A DNA stretch of 64,000 bases. Source: Sanghuangporus weigelae. Lineage: Eukaryota > Basidiomycota > Agaricomycetes > Hymenochaetales > Hymenochaetaceae. The DNA is taken from positions 2,294,001 to 2,358,000 of the forward strand of contig CP137319.1 of the NCBI GenBank assembly GCA_033182465.1, in the 5' to 3' direction. The position numbers and the translations under genes were made by a program. Positions 36,134 through 51,219 of the stretch are shown here, one piece after another; position 1 is the first letter of the stretch, and every line of letters starts with the position of its first letter. The notes beneath the pieces were generated by a model. It saw only the letters and a program-made list of their open reading frames with translations. It was not told the DNA's origin and did no database searches.

Positions 36134-36756
36134 CTACTTTGCAGCTGTAGAATCCATCATCTCATAACTGACCCCACGCGGCATATCTCCGAACTCCCCG
36201 CTGCGCCGTGCAGCTTCTCTTTGCTCCCCCGTTCCAAGGCACGACAAACTATGGTTGCGGGACGGACTTGAATAGTTGGAGAAAAGCAAAGATGTATTAG
36301 CTTCGAGGGAGGAGACGGAGGATAGAACAGTTGGCAGTTCGTCACGGATGATGGCATTCGCGTCTGGCACCAATAATAGTATTTCACCGGTCTGCAAGTC
36401 GGAGTAGGCAATCGCGCCATCTCTATCATCGCTGCCGCTAAGATAGGAAACTCGATGTGATATCCGTTTGGTAATATGTTGCAGACTTCATCTATAAGGT
36501 CGTTGCGACCCAAAGTAGTACCGATTTGCAATGTACCATCCTCTTTCTGTACATTATTGGCATGATTGGTCAGGACAATGAGTCAGGATAGAAAGAAGAG
36601 GTCGTGATAAAATTGCATGGACGTACGTAGCAGGTCTGTATCCACAGAAGGTAATGTGCGAATTATGAAGTATACCAGGTGCATGCACGAATCGCGAATC
36701 GAGGTCATCGAGGAACTCCTTGTAACACTGCTGCTTTGCGATAGCCAGTACTTCTG
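36134..36756 (-). CDS. Unidentified multi-exon candidate
   Basis: On the minus strand, an exon at about 36756-36627 (EVLAIAKQQCYKEFLDDLD and onward, ending CGYRPAT) is followed by a clean GTACGT donor, and an AG acceptor at 36547 opens the next exon (KEDGTLQIGTTLGRNDLIDE). Further down, a well-formed stretch (SDLQTGEILLLVPDANAI, then RDELPTVLSSVSSLEAN) runs to a stop at 36134 but in a different frame, which I could not bridge with a plausible intron. So this is either a gene with a frameshift or one with an unusual splice. No domain recognised. Confidence 0.28.
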
Positions 36757-37082
36757 CTTTGTGATGTCAGTGGCTCATTCTCGAAGGCAGGGATAGCCGG
36801 TTCATTCGAGTTCATGTATATCGGGTGACAGAGAAAAGAAGGACGGTACAAAGAAACGGATGAGCAGACGTATTGAGCTCAGAGCTTGCATACCTGGACT
36901 GCTTCGTGACCTGACAGATCCCTACTGCAGGCACACGAATTCTGCCTCGTTACATATTTGGAATCGCCGCTGATCCGCGCCTTTATAATGCTCAAACTGG
37001 ACGCTAAGCCAAATTAATTTCCGGGTCGCCACCAATAGAGACTGGGTATAAGAGGTATAGCGACTAATTACCATGTCAAACC

Positions 37083-38091
37083 TCAAGTAAGGTTCCGATG
37101 GTCATATTTGCAAGCCGAGCCCCTGCCCAATCGAATTTGCATGAAGTCCCGAAGTGAGAAGGGGGAAGTGGAGGATCCTGCACTTTTAGACGCGGACTCG
37201 TCGGGGCGTAGAAGGACATTCATGCAGATACGTACGAGGCCATCGACGGAAGTAAGTAATTCGTCTCTTAGGTTTGCAATATCCCTAAACAACAAGAGCA
37301 AGTTCTCAAGGTACAATCCTGGGTCGCGGCAAAAAGGACTTAATGACTGTCGGTCTTCAATTTGTCTAAGTGTCTTCAGACATCTTAACTGCTTAAATGG
37401 GTTCAGTCCCAATAAATTTCGACGGATAAAGTCGACCTACTCTCATACGGTTACGTCCACGCGGCGCAACGATGAATGTTTTCCTCGAAGCCAGACCAAT
37501 CCTGCCCAGGAGAAATGATTGATCGTGAATATAACGATCTGTCTGAAAATCGTTTTCTGGATTCGGTAATCGGTAAAGGCACTTTGCCTTGTATTCAGTG
37601 GACCTCAGAACACCGGAAAGAAACAGCGAAATATTGGAGTTGAATGGAGCTAACACTCACTTAAATTCAAGCACCCCGAACCAGACTTCAGGAAAGGCGT
37701 GACCTTCACTAAATCTAGTTTCTCGTACCTCCCTCTCTCCAATTGATCTGCACTCTTGCTCACCGACGCATTGGCTCAAAGCAGGAAGTTTGAGGCCTTC
37801 AGTACGGGACTCGGCCAAAGGAATAAAGACCACGTTCATCTTCGACAAACACGAGTACGCACTCAGTAGAGGCCTGAATTCCAGCTTGCCTCTGTAATCG
37901 GCCGAAAGCACGGCAGTTTCGACTTGACGGAAACAAGGGCTTCGTCTGCGCCTTTGCTTATTCCTCATCTCCAGGGACGGCCCTGTGATTGGGGGAGTTT
38001 TCAACGTTCCAAACCTCGACGAGAAGAAGTAAGTTGGCGGCTGTGGTATTCGCGATGCTCGCGGAGAGATCTGGCTGAGATTCGGCACCAA
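37083..38091 (-). CDS. Unidentified minus-strand gene-like stretches
   Basis: Three consecutive minus-strand open stretches (38091-37657, 37656-37393, 37412-37083) carry protein-like composition, for example FPEVWFGVLEFK followed at once by a GTGAGT donor, then YRLPNPENDFQTDRYIHDQS, then LYLENLLLLFRDIANLRDEL. A spliced gene is plausible but I could not settle junctions or identify a family. Confidence 0.22.
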
Positions 38092-38487
38092 CCAGTGGCA
38101 TTCAGTTCAAAGAGGTTCAAAGCTGTTCAATCAAATGGCTACGAGGATTGAATTCGATTATATTATATTGTGAATGGAATGGAAAGACTTAGAAGATCAT
38201 CAGATGACGTGGCAGGTCGAAACGCTGATCACAGATCGAGATCGTCGATCTATCCTTTCTTCGAATTCACGTGAAATAACTCCAATAAGTCATCTGGCAT
38301 CGCGCCAACCAAACATTGCACCGAACCTATCTCACAGTATCTATTTTGTGAACCGCTGCAGCTCTCAGAAAGGCAAGAAGATAAACATTAATTATTAGTG
38401 ATATGTGAAACATAACTCTATGAGGTTTTTCCTTATTTCTATGGATAACAGCGTCGAGATAGTATCCCTAGTCTCACCACGTCCTCG
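38092..38487. other. Intergenic
   Basis: 396 bp, partly the 3' UTR of the MFS transporter gene. AT-rich near 38155-38180. Nothing else recognised. Confidence 0.4.
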
Positions 38488-40576
38488 TCACACTTTCGAT
38501 TCCCCTTCCTTCTCCATGATGGGCTGAGGAGGAGCATGCTTGGAACGCTTGCGTATTGCAGGACCATACCTATTAGTGTCAATCAGAATAAAATGGATTT
38601 AGTGAGTCTATGCTCGGTCAGAAGATGGATTCTCACCTTTTAAGAATAAAAGGAACAGGAACCATAACTGTTGCCACACAGCCAAGCAGCGTCGACGCCC
38701 AACGCGGGTTCAGCCCATCATACATCTGCGTAGCAAATAGAGGGAATGTAGCTCCGAAGATACTTCGTGCGATGGTATTTGCCGCGAGTGCGGAAGCCGC
38801 GACGAAGAGATAAGTATCGATGATGTAGCACAATAATGACAACTAGAGCTCTATGTGAGTATCTATACCAAGGATCAGATGGCATGTACTCACGAAAATA
38901 AGCACCGAAGAACTCCCCATGGCTAAACCCGAAAGCATTGGTGCCCAATAAGATATCGATGGATAGGACGTCCACGCGAACCAGAAAAAGCCCAGAGCAA
39001 ATAGCGGAGCACCGATTAGGGCGACTTCAAGACGAGCCTCTGGCGGAACCGGATTCGGCTTGTACCGCTCGATCTCGCGCTCGTATCGTGGGTTGAAAAA
39101 AATTGCGTATACCAGCACAGCTATAACACAACCAATGAAGAAAGGCAGGAACATGAGCCCAGTCGCCCCAGTCGAAAGTCCGTGGTCTCTCCGGAAAACG
39201 ATAGGATATGCTTCAAAGAGCAAGTAGACGCATCCATACAAAAACTGTAAATATCACTCAAATCAACACCATGAAATGAAAGCAGATCGAGCTTTAGATG
39301 CGCTTACACTCGTATAAATAGTGATGACCAACAGTATCGGTTCTCTGAATAAAATAATGAAAGGGCGGGCAATGGTGTCTTTCAGGTACTTCGTCTTGCT
39401 TCTTTTCGGCTGTCTTTCAATAGGTGCATAATACTTGTCGTCTCCCGTTTTCAGCCGTAATGCCTTTGCCTTCGACATCATGATCACAGGTCTGGTAGCT
39501 TCCATCAGTAAAATGTATGAAGAACCACCACATAGGCAGGTGTAACTTACGCATATGTCTCTGGAAGTAGGAAGATGATAGCGATGGTACACGCTCCAGC
39601 GAACATCGCTAGTACCCAAAATAACCATCGCCAAGATACTCCAGCTGTATTGATGTAACCGCCAACGATGGGTCCCAATGATGGTCCCGCGAACGGCGCG
39701 ACTGCAAACAATGCGACCGCTTTCCCGCGTGTTGCAGGTTCCCAGCTGAAGCGAATGGTGGAATACGTCTCACTTGTAACGAGCGATATCCTGAAGACTT
39801 ACATGTCAGAGATGAGCGCCCTACGAGACACATGTCACTCAGTGCTACGCGATGTCGAGATATCAGCTATTCCCACTCACCCACTATTCGTCAACGGAGC
39901 GGCTGCGAATATTCCGCTCAACAAACGAAAAATCAAGATTGATGCCTTACTATGAGAAAGAGCACCGCCGATTTGAAACCCCGTGTAGACTATGAAAGAG
40001 ACTACAAAGATGGGTTTTCGACCAATCTTGACATCCTAAGTTAGCCTTTTCTTCTGGAACTGACAGGACTAAAATGGTATACCTGTTCCGAAAGAGGGCC
40101 CCAAAGAATTGGGCCAACGCAATAGCCAGCGACGAATAAGGAAATCGTCAAGGTGGCCACTTCTGTTGACATGTGGTATCTCATTATGAATTGTTCGACG
40201 ACCCCAGAAGGAGCGGACGAGGCGAACGAACTAATATCAGGACGATGTCAGGTGGGCCAAAGACCAGAGGGACAAGATCGTAACTCACGCATTGAACAGA
40301 ATGATTCCAGAAAGGATTGTCAAGAACCATCTATATTGTCGCGCCCAGTTCTGGCGACGGCAGTTTTGTCAAGAAGGTCTTGGAATAGGAGCGGCAGGGG
40401 CTTACCATGGGGTTAAGAGGGTCATCTGGCTCAAATTCAACGAAGTGCTCGTCCCTCTCATGTTCCTCTCGGCCGGGGAAGAGCCGATGCTGGAACTCCT
40501 CGTTGATATCGTTTCCCTCGCTGTCTCCACTGACGATAGTCGGTGTTGTGCTTGCTCTGCCATCTCGTTCGGCCAT
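38488..40576 (-). CDS. MFS drug/H+ antiporter-like transporter (DHA1-type)
   Basis: Ten exons (descending): 40576-40406, 40350-40289, 40230-40083, 40035-39881, 39820-39803, 39745-39551, 39491-39308, 39244-38894, 38842-38637, 38569-38488; 523 aa, all in phase. An acidic N-tail leads to the fungal DPLNPMNWARQYRW junction, then TM1 (FLTILSGIILFNA). Clear landmarks are GPLSEQDVKIGRKPIF (motif A-like loop 2-3), APLTNSGALISDIWEPATRG and GPSLGPIVGGYI (motif C, antiporter signature), PETYAPVI after TM6, a charged central loop, and six more hydrophobic segments. It probably exports drugs or metabolites across the plasma membrane. One exon is only 18 nt. A TATATA block (about 40617-40624) lies 40-50 bp upstream of the start codon. 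The substrate is unknown. Confidence 0.93.
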
Positions 40577-42229
40577 GGTAATCGATTAGTGCGAAGAACG
40601 ATCATGAACAACCTCCAATATATAATCATGATGATAGCTGACTGAGACCTTCTGACGACAAGTCCGAGGCACGATGAGGCCACTATGTCCGGGATCCGAG
40701 AGACTTGACTCCGGAGTGCAAGAGGACATAACCGGACACAGAGGTGGTGAACCAAATCCGTAAATAATTCCAACTGTATTAATTTCCCGGTTTGGTAACT
40801 TCGGGATGTGGTTACGTCATTTCCCCCGAGTGTGGTAACCTCGAAATCACATGAAAACGCAATATTTGAGGGTCGTCTCGGTCACTTCGGTTCCGTGCTT
40901 ACACATATTCGCGGCTTCCAGATGGTGATAGGAATCTCGAGACGAAGCATTTCCGACAAATTCTCATCTCAGCACTGGCCGAAATATTCTCTACCAGTAC
41001 ATTCTGCTATGTCCACCTCTCTCTCGACGGGATACGAGCCTGAGGAATCATCTAACGTCCGCGAGATTGTCTGTTTCCCGAGTCCAATTCCTGCCGTCCA
41101 CGATCTCACTAGCAAGTGCGATGAGCTTCATCCCATTGCTTAGATAGATCGACCTGCCGCACGCAAAAAGTGCTGATCGATGAAGTCGCACATCCAATGT
41201 TGCAATCTGGAGCGTCACTAAATGTGTCCGCCGCGTTCAGAGGAACATATGCATATTGGTACCCCGAGTACCACTGGAAGGGAAGAGAGAGTCCTGCGTG
41301 GACGCTGTGAAGCCTGGCACGATCCTCGATGCTATGACATCGCGCAAGCCTTCAGGCTTCCTTAGAGGGGTGTCCGTGCATTAGAGCAGTGGACGGCGAG
41401 TTACCTTATCAAACTGGACTGAATCGTGATGCACCCGAACACTCGTTGTGGCAACAAACTCGGTTCCGTCTCCTTGGAAGAAGTCATTTCTCTTGCCCTT
41501 TTCAGTACGCTGAAGAAGAGAAGCGGTAAGTTGGATCTTTCGATCGTAAACGGTGCTCTTATATTCGTCGTCACTAAGAGCTCTGTCACGGCGTTCTCAT
41601 CGCCAGTCGTTCGAGCTCAATGGTCGGTGAGCAATAGTTGCCGCCTAGATTGCGTCAATTGTGCCAGCGTCCGTCAGCGATTCCGTCGCTATCCGAGTTA
41701 TTTTGCCTCAACTTCGCTCTTCTCGAGGACTTCAGAGGTGGTCCAACATAACGCGGCGGTTTATTGAATGCCGTTTTAGTGCCACATCCCTAAGGTGCCG
41801 GGAGCCCGGCATACCTCCTTCTCTAAGACAGTAACGTGTGAATACAAAGTAAAGACAGTCTTAATAAAGACACACCAGATTGCCTCCGAAAACTTCGAAG
41901 AAGCCCTGGCTCTTGCTTCGAGTACTTTCTTGGTCTACGACCACCCAATTACACAGCCTGCTTCTCAAGCACGAGTAAACATATGACTTTTATTCTCCCA
42001 TGCCAATATTACATAGTTGTCGTGGACTACGGCTTCGATGGTCTTCTCACAAAAGTATTTGAATGTCTCAATCGACGAGACAAAAATAAACCGGGCGCAA
42101 TCTAGCGTGTAGGCACTCATGTCTTCTTTGAATAGATAATAGTCACAAGGACAGGTACGCGTCGTCAACTTGAATGCCGCCCATGTCACACGGATAACAT
42201 CGCGGACCGCCATTCCTAATTTATTTCGG
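40577..42229. other. Intergenic, with MFS promoter at its left end
   Basis: 1.65 kb. The left end includes the MFS promoter (TATATA block near 40620). The rest holds short unrelated open frames on both strands without domains or convincing splicing. Confidence 0.4.
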
Positions 42230-44334
42230 TCATGCAGTCACTGATCCGTTTGTCTGGGACAGGAAACATGGCAACCACTCGTCCAAGGCCAGTTGGAATA
42301 GCCCAAGCCCAGCATAAAAAGGTTCCGACGAGACAGGACTGTAGAACCCAATAGTCTGGAAGTCAGTGTGGTTCGCATCTTGTTCAAGCAGGACACGCAT
42401 GTCTGTGACGTGAACCATGCTTGCGTAGGTGATCCCAAAGAAAGAGGGGAATTCGAGGGCTACGTTGCATCTACCAGATAAAGTGAGGGATGACCAGATA
42501 ATTAATAGAGAGTAGGTGCTTACTTCGGAATAGAGAGACTCGGCTGCCTTTGCGGAGAATTCGGCTCGATGGATGCAAGACCCTTTGTGCGCCAAGGATC
42601 AACTGGTGGGATAAAGTTAATACGAAGTTGGTCATTGCCTGGAAAGGCCGACTCACATTCGCCGTTCGTGAACAACACATTTGAAGGAGTCATATCCCAG
42701 CTTCCATATTTATTGATGTGGTCCACAGCCGGCGATGCCGGTAGCCCTTCTGGAAAGGCACTATTACATTGCTCCTGGAAGAGTTCGAGGGATCGAAATG
42801 CGGTCTCAATGGAGAGAGGATTATTCGGATCTCCTCGCTGATAGAATCCTTTTCCGAGAAAAATGATTGATAAATAAGAGAATAACGGAGGGAGAGGAAA
42901 ACACATACCGTATTCCGAACAGTATTGCCACATCCATGACATGTCAGTGACAGGATCATCGGGGCTCCCAGGTATTGAATCATAGTCAAGTTCGGCGATC
43001 GCGACAGTTAATGCCTTGAAAGCGGCCTGAACGCCATGTGCTGCGGCGATTCCAGTTTCGACAGGATCGGCCGTGAAGTTTTGAGTCTCCAAGAGGTTGC
43101 AGAAGGGCAGAAGAGAAGCGTTGAAGCCGTAGTACTAGAAATTTCCGTGTGAAAATTTGAACATATCGAGAGTTCGGCACACGGACTTGATAAAAGCTGA
43201 GAGGATTCATCAAGATTCCCGCAGCCTGAACATTGCTCAATCTCGACGCCTCCTCTCTCGTCAGATCGCTAGCCAAAGTCGTATTCCCACCCGTCCCACT
43301 CAGTCTTGCGAATTCAAGATCGAATTTAATATCTGTCTGTCGTGTTTCATCTGTGCCATTAAGAACGCCATCCACATATTTTGTCACAGCGACCCAGTCT
43401 GCTGAGCAGTTTCGTGTGAGCGATCGTTCAGCAGCCTTGTAGTAGGAGGCCATGTCAACCTGCGCATGGACGGGAGCGGAAGAAGCCCAAGTCGCGAAAA
43501 TGACCTCGGGGTTACGAATACGCATGAAAGTTCCACGTACACCTGGGTAGGATCCTCCAAGCCAAATCCATGGCGTTATCGAGGGATGTATCGCGGGCCG
43601 CGTGGAGTCGTCGGACGTCGTAGGAAATGAATTAACGAAGAACACAACGTCTTCCAGCGCTTGTTCTGTTGTCAAAAACTTCCACTGGTCTGCAGTAGTG
43701 TTTTCCTGCTGCGTTTGTCAGCTCTATTAACTCCAGTACACCTTGTTTCCCTCACATTGACGGGGAAGGGAAGCGATGCTCCGTAAAAACGATGCTCCCA
43801 TAAAATGGCCAGACCTCGATATCGTTTTGCAAGGCGCATTGTAGCAGACAGTCCGTGATACTCCTAAAGGACCATTGAGATAAACTTAGAATAACTGACG
43901 ACCTTTTAATTGTATTGTACCTGCAAATAATACGGCAAGAGAGGTTCCGCATTTTGTTCTCCAGAGTCAAAAACTATGGTGAAGACATCGTCATCATATG
44001 GCATGAGAGCTTAATGAATGAGAACAGAGAATGACTGACTAAATACTGGGCCGCCCGGCTCGTAATACGTGCTGTTTATCCAGTAACGATTTTTGAACGT
44101 TGTGGTGGAATTACCAAAGTGATCGATCGGCATCTAATCGTAGATTGAAGGCATTGCTCAACATCAGTCAATACCACTCACATCAATAAACAAAGCATTG
44201 CTTGGCTCTGTAGCATCTCTAGATACGTGATGGAGGAGTTCCTTGGCACCAAGGCGAGGAGTACATAGACGTTCTTGGCCGGCCCGGGTTATGCCAACAA
44301 AGAACAGTATGAAGAGCAAGGACGATAGATTCAT
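42230..44334 (-). CDS. Secreted serine peptidase, family S28
   Basis: Nine exons (descending): 44334-44182, 44133-44040, 43973-43921, 43863-43756, 43708-43187, 43134-42909, 42848-42657, 42602-42524, 42470-42230; 555 aa. It starts with a signal peptide (MNLSSLLFILFFVGITRAG). The S28 landmarks are all present: MPIDHFGNS near the N-terminus, YYLQEYHGLS, HRFYGASLPFP, nucleophile motif GGSYPG (Ser about 189), then NGEFDPW (Asp about 451) and the His in MVHVTD (about 496). This is the lysosomal Pro-X carboxypeptidase/dipeptidyl-peptidase II family, which cleaves after proline at acid pH; fungal members are secreted. Several N-x-S/T sites fit glycosylation. A TATAAAAG lies about 50 bp upstream of the ATG. 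It shares a 414-bp spacer with the divergent J-domain gene. Confidence 0.94.
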
Positions 44335-44748
44335 GACGCTAAGTCCCGCAGTACTCTATCTAGAGTGTTCAGACAACATCTCTTTTATACTGATTCATGT
44401 AATGTAATTCATTGATAGGGAGAATTCTTGCAGAAGCGACGTAGCACTGGCGTACATGCGGCGCAGAAGGAGCGTGACCATGTCTGATTCCACAGATTCT
44501 CGGATAAGACGCCATGGCTGGCCGGCATGGCCGCCAAATTCCAGAAGATAGATAGCTACAACGCTAACTCATGCCAGTAGACAATATTAATGCGTCGTGA
44601 TCGTGAAGGCTCAACAAATGTCGTGGGAAAGGTTTTGTTACATAAACAAGGTTGCCGTGTCGCGTGAGTAGGCTTTGGAAGCAGGGCGCACAGGACTTAA
44701 ATTGAGCCTCTTCATCTTTGCAGTCGACGACGACGACTGGTTGATAAG
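44335..44748. promoter_or_regulatory. Bidirectional promoter, S28 peptidase / J-domain gene
   Basis: Head-to-head spacer of 414 bp between two start codons. On the minus-strand side a TATAAAAGAG box (44381-44390, read on the minus strand) sits 47 bp from the peptidase ATG. On the plus side no TATA box is clear, as expected for a housekeeping chaperone gene. Confidence 0.6.
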
Positions 44749-46703
44749 ATGCCTGCGAAGAAGAAATCAGGCAAGAATGCTTCAAGACAAGGCCCGAAAC
44801 AGATTTTTGTAAATGGATCAAACAGGTTTGCACCGTCGACGATGCTCGTGATGTAATAATGCGAGCCACTGATCTGGTCTTCGCCCCTTTGCTTATAGGA
44901 CATCTTCGGTGAACGGAGGCCCCCAGACCTCAGAAGAGATGGAGACTCCAGCGGAGCTGCAGGCGTCGAGCTCGAGCTCTCCGGAACCAGCAGCCCGTGA
45001 AGATGATCCGGTAGTTCGTGCCGAGCGTCTGAAGGAGGAAGGGAACACCATGTTTCGGGAGAAAAACTACATACAAGCGATTGATTTGTATTCTCAGGCA
45101 ATTGGTGCGTGCTATCGTATCTTCTCTATTTTTTATCTAGTCTGATCACTGTGTAGTTCTACAGCCGTCGGAGCCTACGTACTTGGCGAACCGTGCTGCC
45201 TCATATATGGCTTTAAAGCGATTTAAGGCAGGTCTCGCCGACTGCCAACATGCTGCATCATTGCAATCCGATACGCCCGCACCCAAAACTCTGATTCGTC
45301 TTGCTCGATGTCAGCTTGCCACTGGGGCATCAGGTCCCGCTCTATCTTCGCTGCGAGAAGTGCTCGCCCTTGAACCGGAAAACACCGCGGCAAAGCAACT
45401 TCAAACGAAAGTACTTGCACTTGAGGCTCATCTCCGTAACTTAGAAGGTGCGCGGTCTAAGAAGGATTGGAGCATGGCACGTCTTGCTCTCGACAAGTGC
45501 GAACAGACGATCGATGGTGAAGGAGGCGATATTCCTGTCGAGTGGCGGTGTTGGCGAATAGAGCTTGAGGTCGCACGAGGGCATTGGGATGCAGCAAGTA
45601 CCGCGGCAAATGCTGCGCTACGACTGGACTCCAATTCGGCAGACATATTAGCTTTACGTGGACTCGTCCTATTCCTTACTGCAAAATTACCTGGCGCCTT
45701 GCAGCATGCAATTTCGGCTCTACGATTGGACCCGGACAACTTGCGGGCGAAAAAGCTTCGGCAACGTGTGAAGGCTGTGGAACGATTGAAAGATGAGGGC
45801 AATGCCAGTTTTAAGGTGAGCAAGTGGGAAGAAGCCGTTGACAGATATTCCGAGGCATTGGACGTCGTCGGAGACAACGAAGAGGAGGGCAAAGGAGGAC
45901 AAATTCGCGCAACACTCTTATCAAACCGTGCGACAACTTTGGTGAAGGTACTGAGTAATTGTGATTTCCATTCATGCTTTGGGCTCAGCGTTTGTAGCTC
46001 GACAGATATGAAGACGCTCTTGTCGATGTAACGACCTCTTTAGAGCTACATCCAACTTCGTTTAAGGCACTTCGGACTCGAGCCCGGATAAACCTGCATC
46101 TCGAGAATTACGATGCGGCGGTAGCAGATTTCAAGTCTGCTCTTGAATATGCTGAAGTGGAAGGTAGCGCGGCAGACGGGAGATCTCTACGGACAGAACT
46201 CCGCCAAGCTGAAGCAGACCTCAAACGTAGCAAGACGAAGGACTATTACAAAATTCTCGGTATATCGACCTTCCATTCCACAAGTTGATGGTCACGACTA
46301 ACCAATTCTATAGGTTTACAAAAAGATTGCTTGGATGACGAGATCAAAAAAGCCTATCGTCGCGAAAGCTTGAAGCACCATCCCGACAAAGGAGGTGACG
46401 AAGAAAAGTTCAAGCTTGTTGTCGAAGCGCATTCGGTTCTTTCAGATCCTCATAAGCGCCGTCAGTAAGTGGACTGGTTTTCTTAGATTCTTGTTAAAAG
46501 CACGCTGACCTGGCCTTTGGTCGACAAGGTATGATTTGGGCAACGACGTTGATGGATCTATGAACTCGAGCGGCATGGGCGGCATGGGCGGTTTCCAGAT
46601 GGACCCGGAGGATATGGCAAACATTTTCATGAATTTTGGCGGTGGATCGGGCAATACATTCTTCTTCCGTTCTGGTGGCCCTCGTTCCGGGTTCGATCTC
46701 TGA
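44749..46703 (+). CDS. TPR/J-domain co-chaperone (DNAJC7/TPR2-like)
   Basis: Exons 44749-44825, 44899-45104, 45157-45947, 45998-46259, 46314-46464 and 46529-46703 give 553 aa. A Lys-rich, then acidic/Ser-rich N-terminus leads into tandem TPR helices ([80 protein letters not shown]). A J domain follows (about 440-505): DYYKILG, then [20 protein letters not shown] with the HPD triad at about 468-470, which stimulates Hsp70 ATPase. The tail is Gly/Met/Phe-rich. This TPR-then-J order is that of DNAJC7, which passes clients between Hsp90 and Hsp70 in the cytosol. Every junction is in phase and the gene looks intact. Confidence 0.94.
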
Positions 46704-47040
46704 TTTGGCATTCTTATGCATCTCGTTCACCTCACAATTTCGTCTCTTGTCAATCAACATCTCGTTTTCCTCGCTCTCGCGCAATCCATATCTTCGACGT
46801 GTGCAGACGCCGCTTGCTTACCTTGACACACTGTTCCTCGCTCTTGAATATGAGTACATCTCTTAACGTAGAGTAATTTGATCACCCTATGAGCTGAGTG
46901 GACTGTATTTGCTATGTTCGTCGCCCATTGCGTAGACCTTATCGTTATCAGCTTTCCTGTGACGTACAACAATACATGCCAGAAATGTTTGGCCGACATT
47001 ATCATTCTCGATCTTTATTCCTTCTGTACACGCGTCTCCT
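46704..47040. other. Convergent 3' ends
   Basis: 337 bp between the stop codons of the J-domain gene (plus) and the dehydrogenase (minus). It serves as 3' UTR for both. Nothing else seen. Confidence 0.5.
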
Positions 47041-48336
47041 TCAATCGAAGATCGATCCACCGTCGGTGAGTACCTGAGTCATAGTCTGGTCAGTCTTTGC
47101 AGTCTCTTGTCATGTTTGACGCTTACACTTTGCCCTGAGTGAAAGTGCCTCCTGATTAGACAAGAATAAAACAATGAAAGATAGTCCCGTACCGGTTATG
47201 AAGGAAGCTTCCTTTGAAGCCAGGAACGATACGAGAGCAGCTACGTCGTCCGGTGTTCCAAGCCTACCTACCGTTGTCTTGGCTTTGCACTGAAACGTGG
47301 GTAATGGCGTTAGTGTCTATCCGAGCTTTGAGTCCTTGTAATGAGAACGCACGGCATCATTGAATGAACCCTTTTCCGAGCCGGACAGAGAAGAGTAATA
47401 GTCATCAAATTTACCAACTGTAGACGAGGAATTGAGTTCTTAGTAACTCTCAATTCTATCCGTACTCACGAAATGTGGTATCTATAGCGCCGGGAGCGTA
47501 TGCGTTCACGGTTATCCCGTGTTTACCCAGTTCCAGAGCTGACGAATATGAGCACGAAGTAACAAGCGTCTGGATCAGACTTCACAGACCAGCTGATTGA
47601 GTGAGACCCCGTAAAGCGAATTTAGATGCACTGTAAACAGACGCGTTTGCCATCCCTATCGACAACGTATAAATTCGTCAAATTATATCGTTCGGCACGG
47701 CACAGGTTGCCGAAAGAGAAGTACCTAGTTTGCTAGCAGTTGAAGCGGCGCCTGAATAGCGGTCAGCAGACCTCGAAAGAAAATCTATGAGATATCTGTG
47801 TCTCACCAATTATCCTGCCTCCCCTGCCCTGCTTTATCATTTGGATAGCGGCATGTTTGTAACAAAGCATCGCTCCCCGGACGTTTACACTGAAAATCTG
47901 GTCCCACTTTCCGACATCCACTGAGAAGGGATAAGTAAGAACAAGTAGAAATTTTGCCGTTGACGAGCACTCACTCTCTGTGAGGAAGCTGTGATGAGCG
48001 ATACCAGCATTCGCAACCATCTTGAGATTAGGTTTGTCAGAGAAGTTTATCAATAAATTTCAGTACAGGTACACTCACGACGTCAAGTCCTCCGAGTTGA
48101 TTCACAGTCTTCTCAACGAGCTCTCGGACGTCCTCCTCCTTGCTGACATCACCTATTATCGCAAGAGCTTTTCTTCCCTTTTCTACGATGAGTTTAACGA
48201 CAGATTCAAGGCTCTGCTGGTTCTCGGGAATGTCATTTACAGCGACGTCAAAACCGTCTGCGGCTAAACGCAGCGCGATTCCACGTCCAATCCCTTGAGC
48301 TGCACCAGTGACTATAGCTACACCCTTGGTCGACAT
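47041..48336 (-). CDS. Short-chain dehydrogenase/reductase (acetoin/diacetyl reductase-like)
   Basis: Ten exons (descending): 48336-48079, 48020-47975, 47920-47807, 47751-47725, 47655-47590, 47538-47470, 47417-47353, 47289-47193, 47151-47129, 47073-47041; 265 aa, all junctions in phase. Classical SDR features: TGAAQGIG nucleotide loop (10-17), GDVS, NAG (90-92), and a catalytic Ser143-Tyr156-x3-Lys160 set (SVYSASKFALRGLTQSA), then ITVNAYAPGAIDT and a C-terminal DGGSIFD. The closest classes I recognise are 2,3-butanediol/acetoin/diacetyl reductases, but the substrate could be any small carbonyl. Two exons are only 27 and 23 nt. A TATAAAG lies 55-60 bp upstream of the ATG. The xylanase gene lies just upstream on the same strand. 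Confidence 0.93.
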
Positions 48337-48962
48337 TTCTGATGAGAAAGAGTCAGGAAATTGAAGGGTCAAGTTCACAGAATGATTCCTCTTTATACAG
48401 TTGCATTCCCATTCCATGACATCAGCCGCTAGTTCGTAGGTTATAGGGGGCATGATCGAAGTGTACCGTGGATTTCCTACTTCATCCTGGAAAAAGCATC
48501 GTGGTTCCGCGTCTTGGCCCGAAACTCAATGCCAGTTAATAATGGGCATATGTAGCGAATTTGGCTCTCGATTATTGAGGAATGTCATCAGCTCTGCAAA
48601 GTACAACGTCCCTGGATCGGGATTCACGGAGTCGATGCTATAAATGGAATTTCTCCACCGTAGACGGTCCCATGGGGCCCTGAGTCATTACTAGTATTAT
48701 GATCTTAGAGAAGGGAGACAAAGGACGAAGAGTTAACTGCCTTATCAACGGACACGGAAAAGTCTTCGGCAAAGTCCGTGAAAACCCAATATGCAAATAT
48801 AAAGAAGTTGAAGGTAGTCGGATGTAAGGAATTATCAAACACATAACCAATTCTCCGCTCAAGAGGAGTTTCCATTTCCCGGGCGAGCTGCGACAAAAAT
48901 TTGTACCATAAGGAATCACAGAATACTCATGAAGAATTACGAGACAGTCATTTTCACACTTT
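48337..48962. promoter_or_regulatory. Xylanase 3' region and SDR promoter
   Basis: 626 bp. The SDR TATA box (TATAAAG on the minus strand, 48391-48397) is clear. The remainder is the 3' UTR of the xylanase gene and uncharacterised sequence. Confidence 0.55.

Positions 48963-51219
<2,257 letters not shown>

Noticed and set aside
40808-41767. Plus-strand ORFs of 111 and 113 aa
   Set aside because: No domain, no intron signals linking them, and stops in all frames between them.
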